The position numbers were made by a program, and so were the translations under genes. The notes below the pieces were generated by a model, which worked only from the letters and a program-made list of their open reading frames with translations, made no database searches and had not been told where the DNA came from. From Deltaproteobacteria bacterium (GTDB lineage Bacteria > Desulfobacterota > Desulfuromonadia > Desulfuromonadales > BM103), in the NCBI GenBank assembly GCA_024636215.1, contig JAGXHL010000081.1, positions 1-64,000 on the forward strand: 64,000 bases of DNA, given 5' to 3'. Every line of letters starts with the position of its first letter. The first letter of the stretch is position 1. Shown piece by piece: positions 24,696-34,324 of the stretch.

Positions 24696-26383
24696 GAAAC
24701 CAGGGTCTGCTTATCGTCCTTTTCCTATTGTTTCAGCTTTCTCTCCCTGACGGGGCGGCTGCTGAAACAACCGTCAGCGGTTACTCGACAGAACAAGCGA
24801 TGCGACTGGGCGAACGCATGTATCGCCAGGGGCTCCTCCCATCAGGGGAGCCCATGCTCGCTTATGTTCAAGGAGACATCCAGGTCAACGGAATCATGTT
24901 CAGTTGTGAAAGCTGCCATCTTCGCAGCGGCCTGGGTACTGCAGAAGGCACCATCATAACATTGCCCACCAACGGGGGAAAACTTTTCAAACCACTTCAC
25001 CGCGGCGCAGAAATTGATGTCAAACCAGACCGCTCAAACTTAGCCTCCCCTTTTCAAAGCCAGGATATTCGTCCGGGCTATACAGATGAACTGCTTCGCA
25101 ATGCGATATGGGCGGGGGTCGACTCGGGAGGGCGTGAATTAAGTGAGACCATGCCACGTTACGAGCTTGAACCCGACGACATGGACATACTGGTCTACTA
25201 TCTGAAAAATCTCTCCGTGGACGCCTCTCCAGGAGTCGATGACAAAACGCTGACCTTCGCAACCGTCATAACCGATGATGTGAGCGAAACGGATCGGCAG
25301 GCCCTGCTGAGTGTTCTTCAGACTTATTTTGAAGATCGGAACGCCCAGAATCGTCATGAAGTGCGCAGAAGCCAGGGTGGTCCATTTTATAAGCAGGACC
25401 GCTATACCGCATACCGACGACTGGAGCTTCTGGTTTGGGATCTGAAAGGACCGGCAGAGACCTGGACAGACCAACTTGAAGCTTACTACCAGGAGAAACC
25501 GGTCTTTGCCTTGCTGGGTGGGATTTCCAACCAGAATTGGGGTCCCATTCATCGTTTTAGCGAACAGCGTAAAATCCCTTGTCTCTTTCCGCAAACCCCC
25601 TTTCCAGCTATCGACGAGCCTAACTGGTACACCCTTTATTTTTCTAAAGGCTACTATCAGGAGGGCGAAGCGACGGCTCGTTTCCTGCGGCCGAAGAATG
25701 ACAGCCAACCGCCAGAAATCGTTCAGGTCGTTAGAGATCATAAGGATTCTTTGGCGTTTTCAAGAGGCTTTGCGGAAACCTGGAGACAACTGGGCCAGCC
25801 GACCCCGCCGACGGTTACAATCGGTGCTGACAAGGAAAAGACTCATGATTTTTGGATGAACATCGCGAAGACTTATCCCGATGCAACCCTGCTTCTCTGG
25901 CTTCCCCCGGAAGACCTACCTTCAGCAGAAAAATACTGGGGAAAGAACTCGCTGCCAAAGATGTTCTTTTCAAGTTCCTTATTGAATCAGAAATACGATG
26001 CCATCCCGAAGGGATTGCACGACAAGAGCCTGATCACCATACCTCACCGGCTGCCTGATGAACTTGACTCGCAAATGGGCTTCATTAAAAGATGGCTGCA
26101 GGTGCGAAACATTCCAGAAACCAATCTCGAGATACAAGCGAAAGGTTACTTTATTAATTGGATGATGACCGGAGCCTTGAGGATGATGGGCGATGACTTC
26201 TATCGTGATTACTTTTTTGATGTGATCGACATGATGAATGACGAAATCTACGCCATTGCCAATTACCCCCGGCTCAGCTTCGGGCCCGCCCAGCGTTACG
26301 CCTCGAAAGGATGCTTTCTGGTCGAAATCCAGAGGGATGAACCATTGAGCCTCGTGCCAAGGACTCCATGGGTTATTCACTAA
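24692..26383 (+). CDS. c-type cytochrome fused to a periplasmic-binding-protein-like domain
   Basis: A 563-residue exported protein. The signal peptide is followed by a monohaem cytochrome c domain (about 25-175) with C72-E-S-C75-H76. A methionine in E-T-M-P-R-Y is a likely sixth ligand. The rest (about 185-560) resembles a type 1 periplasmic-binding fold of the LivK/amide type (G-G-I-S-N, then F-S-K-G-Y-Y-Q-E-G-E-A-T-A), though more diverged. Coupling to a Sco protein suggests haem/copper or redox biology. A ligand-binding domain joined to an electron carrier could gate or report electron transfer (inference). I know no named protein with this layout. Confidence 0.75.
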   Translation: MRNQGLLIVLFLLFQLSLPDGAAAETTVSGYSTEQAMRLGERMYRQGLLPSGEPMLAYVQGDIQVNGIMFSCESCHLRSGLGTAEGTIITLPTNGGKLFKPLHRGAEIDVKPDRSNLASPFQSQDIRPGYTDELLRNAIWAGVDSGGRELSETMPRYELEPDDMDILVYYLKNLSVDASPGVDDKTLTFATVITDDVSETDRQALLSVLQTYFEDRNAQNRHEVRRSQGGPFYKQDRYTAYRRLELLVWDLKGPAETWTDQLEAYYQEKPVFALLGGISNQNWGPIHRFSEQRKIPCLFPQTPFPAIDEPNWYTLYFSKGYYQEGEATARFLRPKNDSQPPEIVQVVRDHKDSLAFSRGFAETWRQLGQPTPPTVTIGADKEKTHDFWMNIAKTYPDATLLLWLPPEDLPSAEKYWGKNSLPKMFFSSSLLNQKYDAIPKGLHDKSLITIPHRLPDELDSQMGFIKRWLQVRNIPETNLEIQAKGYFINWMMTGALRMMGDDFYRDYFFDVIDMMNDEIYAIANYPRLSFGPAQRYASKGCFLVEIQRDEPLSLVPRTPWVIH

Positions 26384-26699
26384 GCCATACTGTCAGATCA
26401 TAAGGTTGGCTTATCTGATGTTTTGTTCTGCACAGGCTGCACATACTGGGTCTGCGCGAACAACTCCGAAATCTGACTCTGTAATAACTTATGACCTCTT
26501 TTTACCGTCGCCTCAAATAAAACTGACACATTCACCCTATCTTTTCAAAGCAAAATGCTGATACAATGATAACTAAATTACTTATATATTCAACAATTTG
26601 TACAGGGTTCCAAAATTAAGCGAAGATCTCGGGGAGAAGACTCCACAAAAAGGGTCAGCTTCATCAGAGTTGGACAAGAGTCCTTCAGGGCAATAGACC
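26384..26699 (+). promoter_or_regulatory. terminator-like hairpin and AT-rich leader before the PKS gene
   Basis: Just after the cytochrome stop, TCAGAT-(CAT)-AAG pairs with CTTATCTGA (about 26393-26418) and is followed by TGTTTTGTT, a plausible terminator with one bulge. The remaining ~270 bp are AT-rich and hold the promoter of the PKS unit, but no -35/-10 or sigma-54 element is convincing. No gene is seen. Confidence 0.4.
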
Positions 26700-29600
26700 A
26701 TGAGTAGAAAAGTCGCTCTCATCTCATATTCCTACCGCCTGCCCAACCCGACTGATGAGTCCCTTTGGGAGTGCCTGCTTGCTGGCAGGGATCTGGTGAC
26801 CAAGGTTCCGGAGAGCCGCTGGTCGCAAGATTTTTTCTTCCACCCGGACAGCAAGCACCCGGGGACAAGCTATTCTTTTGCCGCCGGGACCATTGGCGAC
26901 ATCTCCAGGTTTGATGCCGCCTTCTTCGGCATATCGCCACGCGAAGCAGCGAGCATGGACCCCCAGCAACGGATCATGCTGGAACTGACCTGGGAGGCCA
27001 TGGAGAACGCCGGTTTACCACCTGGAACTCTGCGTGGCAGCCGGACGCACGTTATCCTTGGTGCCTCATCGGCAGATTATTCCTATCGATTTGCTGATGA
27101 CCCTGCGTCAATCGACTCCCCCACAGCCACCGGCAATGCTGTCAGTATCCTCGCTAATCGACTCTCTTACTATTATGATTTAAAAGGGCCGAGCCTCGTC
27201 ATCGACACCGCCTGTTCCTCATCGCTGGTGGCCTTTCACCTTGCCAGTCAGGCCATTCTGAGCGGACAGGCTGAAGTAGCTATAACCGGCGGTATTTCCC
27301 TGCACCTCCACCCCCAAGGGTTTCTGGTATTCTCCAAGGCCGGCATGCTCTCGAAAACCGGCCGCTGCCACGTCTTCGATGAAGCGGCCGACGGTTATGT
27401 CCGTAGCGAGGGGGCCGGCATTTTCATCCTGAAAGACTACCAGCTGGCTCTCGCTGACGGCGATCCGATCCTTGCCATAGTGGCCGGCAGTGCAACCAAC
27501 ACCGACGGCCACAAGTCCAGCATGCCTGTACCGTGCGCAAAGTCCCAGGCACGCTTGATAGAAGAAGCATGTCAAGCGGCCGGCATCCATGCCGATGACA
27601 TTGATTATTTCGAAACCCATGGCACCGGAACCCAGGTCGGCGACCCGATTGAAACCGAAGCCATCGGCATGGCGATCGGTTCGAAAAGGAATAAGCCGCT
27701 ACCGATAGGATCGGTCAAGAGTAACCTGGGACACCTGGAGGCCGCCGCAGGGGTCGCTGGTCTTGTAAAGTCACTCCTTTCGCTCAACAACAGATGCATT
27801 CCCCCCTCTATCGGATTCAACAAGCCGAACCCGAACATTAAATTCACCGACTGGAAGCTCAAAGTGGTCACGGATGCGGAGCCCTTGCCTGAAACCGGAG
27901 AACTGACGATCGGCATCAACTCCTTTGGTTTTGGTGGCGCCAACGCCCATGTCATCCTGCAAAGCGCACCAGAGCAGAAGCAAGTTCCGGCGGCCTTCTG
28001 TCGGCCGGCAAAACCATTACCTCTGTTCATTTCCGCTCACAGCGCGGAGACATTGAAGCAGAACGCTAAAGCCCTTTCTCAGTGCTTACATGAAAATAAA
28101 GAAGTCCCTCTTTACGATCTGGCCTATTCCAGCAGATTTCATCGCCAGCAGCTCAGATTTGCGGCGCTGGTAGAAGCCAACTCTGTGGTCTCTGCAATCG
28201 ACAGGCTGAACTGGTTTGCCGAACAAGGCGAAGAATCCGACTGCGCTGAGCAGGGAGTCTATCTTCAAAAACATCTGCATCGGCCGTATGGCCCTGTCTT
28301 CGTCTACCCCGGCAACGGCTGCCAATGGCAAAAGATGGGGCAAAAACTGATTGAGGACAACTCGGTCTTCAAGCGTGCGGTGGAGGATATCGATCATTTT
28401 TTCATGCCCCTGGCTGGCTATTCGCTGGTCGCAGAACTGGCCGGTGGCAATGGGCCCAATCGCTTTGTCCTCACAGAGTTTGCTCAGCCGGCACTCTTTG
28501 CATTGCAAGTCGGCATAACCAGACTCCTGAAGGGTGAAGGAATTACCCCTGGAGCCGTCGTCGGCCACAGCGTCGGAGAAATCACCGCAGCCTGGGCCTC
28601 CGGAGCATTAAGCCTGCAGGATGCAGTCAAGGTCATTTACTATCGCAGTCTTCACCAGGGCAAGACCAGAGGCAAAGGGCAGATGACTGCCGTTGCAGCG
28701 GCCGAAGAAAATCTTATCAAACTGCTCGAGGAAGCACGTTTTGCCTCGATCAGTCTGGCAGGCATCAACAGCCCCAGAGGATGTACATTATCCGGGCCGT
28801 CGAACGCACTGGAGGTCTTTGAAAAGGAACTCTCCAACAGGGCCATCCCTTTCAAACGACTCGACCTCGACTACGCCTTCCATAGTCCGATTATGGACGA
28901 GATCCGAGCAGGACTCCTGAAGGACCTCTCCAGTTTAAAGCCCCGCTCAGAAAAGATCCCGTTTATATCAACAGTCACCGGAGAGCAGATCGACGGGCAA
29001 ACACTCAACGCGGATTACTGGTGGAGGAATATCCGCAAGCCGGTGCTGTTCAACCGTGCAGTCGACTCGCTTTGCGGAAAACAGTTCAATCTCTACGTCG
29101 AAATTGGTGGACATCCGATTTTACAGAACTATCTCACAGATATTCTGCAGAGCAGGGATCTGGAAGGAACCGTCATCCCCACCATCAGGCGTGAGGCAAA
29201 TACAGCCGAACAGATTACGGCGACGGCTCGCAAAATCGTGCTGGCCGGTTATGAGGACAGTCTCTCTCAATGGTTCCCGGTACCAGGTCGGTTCGTCGCG
29301 CTGCCTAATTATGTTTGGCAAAATGAACATCACTGGGTGCCGACAACACCGGAAGCCACGGGTCTCTTGCACCGTCACTATGTCCATCCCCTGTTAGGTT
29401 ATCCGCTGGCACAACATCAGAACACCTGGGAGGTCCTGCTCGACACAGAGAGAATCCCCTGGCTGAAGGATCACCAGGTTGGTGACAGCGTCGTTTATCC
29501 CGGCGCAGGTTTTACCGAAGCTGTCTGCGCGGCCGCCAATCTCGTCACGTCGAATGAAATCATCGAAGTTGAAGAGCTGGAAATCATTTCGCCCCTGCTC

Positions 29601-32600
29601 CTCAACGAACACAAAAAAGTCGTGCGGACAACCCTCGACCTAAGCTCGGGCAAGCTCACGATCAAGAGTCGGAACCAGAATCTTGACTCCAACTGGACAG
29701 ACAACCTGAAGGCGCGCATCGTAAAAGAACCGACCGGCAAAAGTCTGCAACAGCCTCAGCTCAAGCGACCCGACCGGGCTCCCGACTTTACGGCACAGGA
29801 ACATGCGAACATCACCCGTCGCGCCGGGCTCAACTACGGGCCCGCATTCAGCGCGATTCGCCATGGCTGGGCCGATCACGAATGCGCCATCGCGGAACTC
29901 AAGTTACAGGAGACTTGTCTGACCGACGCAGAGAGTTTCATTCTGCATCCGACATTACTCGATTGTGCTTTTCAAATGATCTGCCACTTGCTGCAGGCAA
30001 AAGAACTCGCGCATTCAGGGATCGCCTATGTTCCCGTCAGGATCGAACGCCTCCACGTGGCTGCGAACAAAAATCAGCCAACCTACGCTACAGCACGAAT
30101 TACCACCAAAGCCCCTTATTCGCTCACGGCAGAATTCACATTGTACGATGATAGCCATGCCGCCATAGTCCACCTGACAGGGGTCCGCTTCAAGGCAATC
30201 CGGACTAAAAAACTCTCGCAGAACAAACTGTCTTATCTCGACTACCACCTGACCCCGGTGCCTCGGGAGCTTGACTCGAAGAACGTCAATATTGAAGGAC
30301 AGGTCAAAGTCTCTTTGCTGCAGGCTCTTGAGCTCTGGCTAAAGGATGAACACCACCGGCATTTTGTCGCGGAAGTCGAGCCTTTGCTGGATGGATTAAG
30401 CTCTGCATATATGCGAGATGCCTTTACTTTGCTCGCTCATCGCTCAGGGGAGATTCTCGCCACTGAACTGGGGAAATATTCCCGGGACGAAAACCCCTGT
30501 GACACCATGTTGAACCAGTTGTTGGCAAATGGCGTTAACCAGGGAGATTTAAAGCAGACGGAAACCGGATGGCAGTTGACTTACGCCGGTCAGGAGGAGA
30601 TCTCCGCCGAAATAATCTGGAACACTTTGATCCGGGAGTATCCCGCCTATCTGCAGCCAATACTGAGTGTAGGTCGGCACGGCCAGCACTTGATGCAAAC
30701 CTTATCGGGGCCGAAGCAATCGACCATACTGGAGGGTCCTGAAGCACTATACGGCAAGCAGGTCACGGCCATTCAGAAGCAGGGCTTCGCATCACTTCTC
30801 GCCAACCAGCTCGGACAGGCAATCAAGCACTGCCAAAGCGCTTTAACCGAAGGACAAAGGCTGGGGATCGTCGAGTTAGCTCACAACGGCCCGCTGCTTG
30901 CCGAAAGCATCTGTTCCGGAATCGACTTTCACCTTTGCGACTATGGCTTTGCCAGCTCTTCTGAGAGTGCTCTCGAATCTGCTGCGGGACTGCAGAGGCA
31001 GCACCCCGAGATGAGAGTCCATCCCCTCGGCGAAACTCTGCCGCCCTCCCGGATGACCACACTACAGGCAAACAGCTGCCAGTTGGCAATAGTCAACCTG
31101 GACTTTCTGGACAGGACGGCTCTCAAAGCAGCCCTCTCCGGGCTCAGGAATTACCTCGCTGCGAACGCCGTCATTGTATTTCTCGGGCTGAACAAGGCCA
31201 ACTGGCTCAGCTTCATGCTCAATACAAGCAGGCAAGAGTATCCAGTTGAACAAATTTCACTGGCGGAAGTTGTTCAACTGGCTGAAGAGGCACAACTTCA
31301 ACCCTGTGAGGGCTTCTCCACCCGGGATATCGCTGCAACAGGGCCGTACCTTTTCATGGCCGAGGCAAAGCCGTCCAGCTGCGAGGAGCAGCCCAGGGAG
31401 ATCAATCGCGAGAGGCTCAAATGGCTGCTCGTTTGTTCGGAACAGGAAGAAGAGCAACAACTCGCCCATGAACTGGCCGAGGGTTTGACGGCAGCCCATC
31501 AGTCGGTCCAGACTCTGAGTATCACATCGCCTGCAACGCTGAAGGCGCAACTTGCCCAAACGGCAGACCTGTATGACCAGTATGAGAACATTGTCGTTAT
31601 TGCCGGCCTCGCCCAAAACGATAGACCAGAGTCAAGCCTGTTACGTTGCGAATTCGCCGCAAACACCATCCAGTTCTGTGAAGCCTGTGAGAACCCGCAA
31701 AAACTCTGGATTTTGACAAACGGCATGACGAGAATGTTTCCTTGTGACCAGGAACTTCAAGAGAGCTGCCTAGCTTCCGAGAATCAAAACCCTGAAGACG
31801 CCGCCCTATGGGGCTATGCGCGCACGGCCATGAACGAGGTCGGTCGAACCGCGATCAAGCTCATCGACCTGCCGCATGAGCTGACTCCGGCCTGCACAGA
31901 AGCGCTCTTCGCCGAACTGCTTTCACCGAGCAGTGAGGATGAACTGTGCTTGACCTGCAAAGGATCAAGGTACGCGCCGAGGCTCAGATATGAAGCTGCG
32001 CCCGAAGTCGTGCCGCCTGATACAGACACGGAAGAGACAGCAGCAACCCTGAGTTTTCAGAGCCCCGGTCAACTGCATAACCTGCTCTGGACGCCACGAC
32101 GACTCACACAACCGGCAGCTGATGAACTCGAAATCGAAGTATTGGCCACCGGACTCAACTTCCGGGATGTCATGTATACGCTCGGCCTGCTCTCTGATGA
32201 AGCGCTGGAAAATGGTTTTGCTGGAGCCAGTTTGGGCCTGGAGTTTTCCGGGCGAGTCCGCAGAACCGGCTCAAGGTTAAGCGACTTCAAAGTCGGCGAT
32301 ATGGTTGTCGGCTTCGGCTCGGCCAGTTTCAGCAGTCACTTGTTAACCAGGGCTGATGCCGTTACACGGATTCCAGAGCATATTGATCCGGTTGCAGCGG
32401 CCAGCATACCGACAGCCTTTTTTACGGCCTATTATGCACTGCACCATTGTGCACAATTACAGGCAAAGCAGAAAGTTCTTATCCACGGTGCCGCGGGTGG
32501 CGTCGGCATCGCAGCTATCCAAGTTGCCCAGTGGCTCGGCGCCGAAGTTTACGCAACCGCCGGAACAGAAGAAAAAAGGGATTTTTTGAAACTGCTGGGC

Positions 32601-34319
32601 GTCAAAAACATTTATGATTCGCGCTCGCTGGTCTTCGCGGAAGAAATTCTAGCCGATTCTCCCGATGGTGAAGGGGTCGATGTCGTTTTGAATTCTTTAG
32701 CCGGTGAAGCGATGCAAAGAAACTTCCGTGTCCTCAAGCCCTTCGGGCGTTTTCTGGAAATCGGCAAAAGAGATTTCTACGAGAACAGTGAAATCGGACT
32801 GCGACCATTCAGAAACAACATCAGTTACTTCGGTATTGACGCAGACCAGATCCGACTCAAATTGCCCGACCTGGCGAACCGTTTATTCAGAGAGCTGATG
32901 CAGCTTTTCCAGCAGGGGGAATTGCATCCATTACCTTACACGAGCTTCTCTGCAAGAAATGTTGAAGAGGCCTTCCGTTATATGCAGCATTCCAGGCAGA
33001 TCGGGAAAATCGTTGTCTCCGGATATGATGAGCTCGACCTGCCCCGACAGGTGTCTCAGGCAGAAAATCGTCAAGAGTACCGTTTCAGCAAGGACGCCAC
33101 CTACCTGGTGACCGGCGGCCTGTCAGGGCTGGGTTTGAGCCTGGCCCGATGGTTGGCAGAGAGGGGCGCCGGACACCTGCTGCTGGTCAGCAGACGAGGC
33201 CGCATCGAGGCAGAAGACCAGCAGAGTCTGCTGGAGATTGAGGCACTGGGAACCGTTGTTCATACTCAAAGCTGCGATGTCTCGAATCGAGCCTCTCTGC
33301 AGGAGCTCATAAGTCTCTGTAAAAAGGAGTTGCCGCCGTTAAAAGGTGTCATTCATGCAGCGGCATCAATAGACGACGGTCTGATCGTCAATCAGACCGG
33401 GCAACAGCTTGCAGCCGGGATGAACGCTAAAATTAACGGTGCCCGCTTCCTTCATGAGCTGACCATGGATCTGAATCTCGACCTGTTTGTGCTGCTCTCT
33501 TCAGCCACGACACTCTTCGGTAATCCCGGCCAGAGCGCTTACGTCGCGGCAAACCTCTGGATGGAAGCGTTAGCTGCCCACAGGCGCAATTTACAACTGC
33601 CAGTCACCTGTGTCCGGTTCAGCGCCGTTGGTGATGTCGGTTTTCTGGCCCGCAACCCGGAGATCAAAAAGAGCCTGCAGAAACGCATGGGAGGCACGGC
33701 CCTGAACTCAAAAACTGTCGTTGAGGTGATTGAAAAGATGCTGCTCTGTGACTGCCGTTCGACACTGGCATGCATGGAACTGGACTGGGCAACCCTCAGG
33801 CGCACTTTGCCCTGCTCCACGACGAACAAATTCAGTGAAATCAGTGCCGCCTACCACGACCTGAGCATGGCCCACGGCCCGCAGATGAATCTGCAGGAGA
33901 AACTCGCCGAGCTCACTGCCGAAGAACTGCACCTCGAACTGGTGCAATTCCTGACCGAAGAATTGAGCCAGATACTGCTGATCAGTGAGAACAAGATAGA
34001 CCCGAACCGCTCTCTCTACGAGATCGGGCTCGACTCGTTGATGGGGGTCGAATTATCGACCGTTCTGGAGGAAAAACTAGAAATCTCTTTACCGGTCATG
34101 CTGCTCAGTGAGAACCCCAGCTTAAATAAGCTCAGTCAGCATATCATCCAGAGCCTTACCGGCGACACAGAGGAGCAAAGTTCGCAAGCCGCCCGCCAGG
34201 TTGAACAGGCGGCCTCTCAGCATGGCATAGACCGGGAGATCGCCACCCCTGAGGCAATCGAGACGTTACTGGGAGAGCAAGTCGGCGTGCCCAAACCGGA
34301 GAAGATCATCAAGCACTGA
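26700..34319 (+). CDS. reducing type I polyketide synthase (KS-AT-DH-pseudoMT-ER-KR-ACP), no thioesterase
   Basis: A 2539-residue single-module PKS. The ketosynthase has C172 (D-T-A-C-S-S-S), H307 and H345. The acyltransferase has S624 (G-H-S-V-G-E). The dehydratase has H925 (D-H-Q-V-G) and D1088 (L-L-D-C-A-F-Q). Enoyl reductase spans about 1780-2090 (G-A-A-G-G-V-G-I-A), and ketoreductase about 2110-2380 (T-G-G-L-S-G-L-G, Y2281). The acyl carrier has S2446 (G-L-D-S-L-M-G). The region about 1190-1780 looks like a decayed methyltransferase: motif I reads V-E-L-A-H-N-G-P instead of E-x-G-x-G-T-G. A full reducing loop predicts a saturated acyl chain. No thioesterase is present, and the alpha-oxoamine synthase starts 5 nt downstream, the likely release enzyme. 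WcbR of Burkholderia capsule loci and fungal Fum1 are parallels. Confidence 0.95.
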   Translation: MSRKVALISYSYRLPNPTDESLWECLLAGRDLVTKVPESRWSQDFFFHPDSKHPGTSYSFAAGTIGDISRFDAAFFGISPREAASMDPQQRIMLELTWEAMENAGLPPGTLRGSRTHVILGASSADYSYRFADDPASIDSPTATGNAVSILANRLSYYYDLKGPSLVIDTACSSSLVAFHLASQAILSGQAEVAITGGISLHLHPQGFLVFSKAGMLSKTGRCHVFDEAADGYVRSEGAGIFILKDYQLALADGDPILAIVAGSATNTDGHKSSMPVPCAKSQARLIEEACQAAGIHADDIDYFETHGTGTQVGDPIETEAIGMAIGSKRNKPLPIGSVKSNLGHLEAAAGVAGLVKSLLSLNNRCIPPSIGFNKPNPNIKFTDWKLKVVTDAEPLPETGELTIGINSFGFGGANAHVILQSAPEQKQVPAAFCRPAKPLPLFISAHSAETLKQNAKALSQCLHENKEVPLYDLAYSSRFHRQQLRFAALVEANSVVSAIDRLNWFAEQGEESDCAEQGVYLQKHLHRPYGPVFVYPGNGCQWQKMGQKLIEDNSVFKRAVEDIDHFFMPLAGYSLVAELAGGNGPNRFVLTEFAQPALFALQVGITRLLKGEGITPGAVVGHSVGEITAAWASGALSLQDAVKVIYYRSLHQGKTRGKGQMTAVAAAEENLIKLLEEARFASISLAGINSPRGCTLSGPSNALEVFEKELSNRAIPFKRLDLDYAFHSPIMDEIRAGLLKDLSSLKPRSEKIPFISTVTGEQIDGQTLNADYWWRNIRKPVLFNRAVDSLCGKQFNLYVEIGGHPILQNYLTDILQSRDLEGTVIPTIRREANTAEQITATARKIVLAGYEDSLSQWFPVPGRFVALPNYVWQNEHHWVPTTPEATGLLHRHYVHPLLGYPLAQHQNTWEVLLDTERIPWLKDHQVGDSVVYPGAGFTEAVCAAANLVTSNEIIEVEELEIISPLLLNEHKKVVRTTLDLSSGKLTIKSRNQNLDSNWTDNLKARIVKEPTGKSLQQPQLKRPDRAPDFTAQEHANITRRAGLNYGPAFSAIRHGWADHECAIAELKLQETCLTDAESFILHPTLLDCAFQMICHLLQAKELAHSGIAYVPVRIERLHVAANKNQPTYATARITTKAPYSLTAEFTLYDDSHAAIVHLTGVRFKAIRTKKLSQNKLSYLDYHLTPVPRELDSKNVNIEGQVKVSLLQALELWLKDEHHRHFVAEVEPLLDGLSSAYMRDAFTLLAHRSGEILATELGKYSRDENPCDTMLNQLLANGVNQGDLKQTETGWQLTYAGQEEISAEIIWNTLIREYPAYLQPILSVGRHGQHLMQTLSGPKQSTILEGPEALYGKQVTAIQKQGFASLLANQLGQAIKHCQSALTEGQRLGIVELAHNGPLLAESICSGIDFHLCDYGFASSSESALESAAGLQRQHPEMRVHPLGETLPPSRMTTLQANSCQLAIVNLDFLDRTALKAALSGLRNYLAANAVIVFLGLNKANWLSFMLNTSRQEYPVEQISLAEVVQLAEEAQLQPCEGFSTRDIAATGPYLFMAEAKPSSCEEQPREINRERLKWLLVCSEQEEEQQLAHELAEGLTAAHQSVQTLSITSPATLKAQLAQTADLYDQYENIVVIAGLAQNDRPESSLLRCEFAANTIQFCEACENPQKLWILTNGMTRMFPCDQELQESCLASENQNPEDAALWGYARTAMNEVGRTAIKLIDLPHELTPACTEALFAELLSPSSEDELCLTCKGSRYAPRLRYEAAPEVVPPDTDTEETAATLSFQSPGQLHNLLWTPRRLTQPAADELEIEVLATGLNFRDVMYTLGLLSDEALENGFAGASLGLEFSGRVRRTGSRLSDFKVGDMVVGFGSASFSSHLLTRADAVTRIPEHIDPVAAASIPTAFFTAYYALHHCAQLQAKQKVLIHGAAGGVGIAAIQVAQWLGAEVYATAGTEEKRDFLKLLGVKNIYDSRSLVFAEEILADSPDGEGVDVVLNSLAGEAMQRNFRVLKPFGRFLEIGKRDFYENSEIGLRPFRNNISYFGIDADQIRLKLPDLANRLFRELMQLFQQGELHPLPYTSFSARNVEEAFRYMQHSRQIGKIVVSGYDELDLPRQVSQAENRQEYRFSKDATYLVTGGLSGLGLSLARWLAERGAGHLLLVSRRGRIEAEDQQSLLEIEALGTVVHTQSCDVSNRASLQELISLCKKELPPLKGVIHAAASIDDGLIVNQTGQQLAAGMNAKINGARFLHELTMDLNLDLFVLLSSATTLFGNPGQSAYVAANLWMEALAAHRRNLQLPVTCVRFSAVGDVGFLARNPEIKKSLQKRMGGTALNSKTVVEVIEKMLLCDCRSTLACMELDWATLRRTLPCSTTNKFSEISAAYHDLSMAHGPQMNLQEKLAELTAEELHLELVQFLTEELSQILLISENKIDPNRSLYEIGLDSLMGVELSTVLEEKLEISLPVMLLSENPSLNKLSQHIIQSLTGDTEEQSSQAARQVEQAASQHGIDREIATPEAIETLLGEQVGVPKPEKIIKH

Positions 34320-34324
34320 GAATC

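Noticed and set aside
24692..26383. Sco and cytochrome genes as part of a terminal-oxidase operon
   Set aside because: No oxidase subunit lies on either side; livK is divergent upstream and the PKS gene is downstream.
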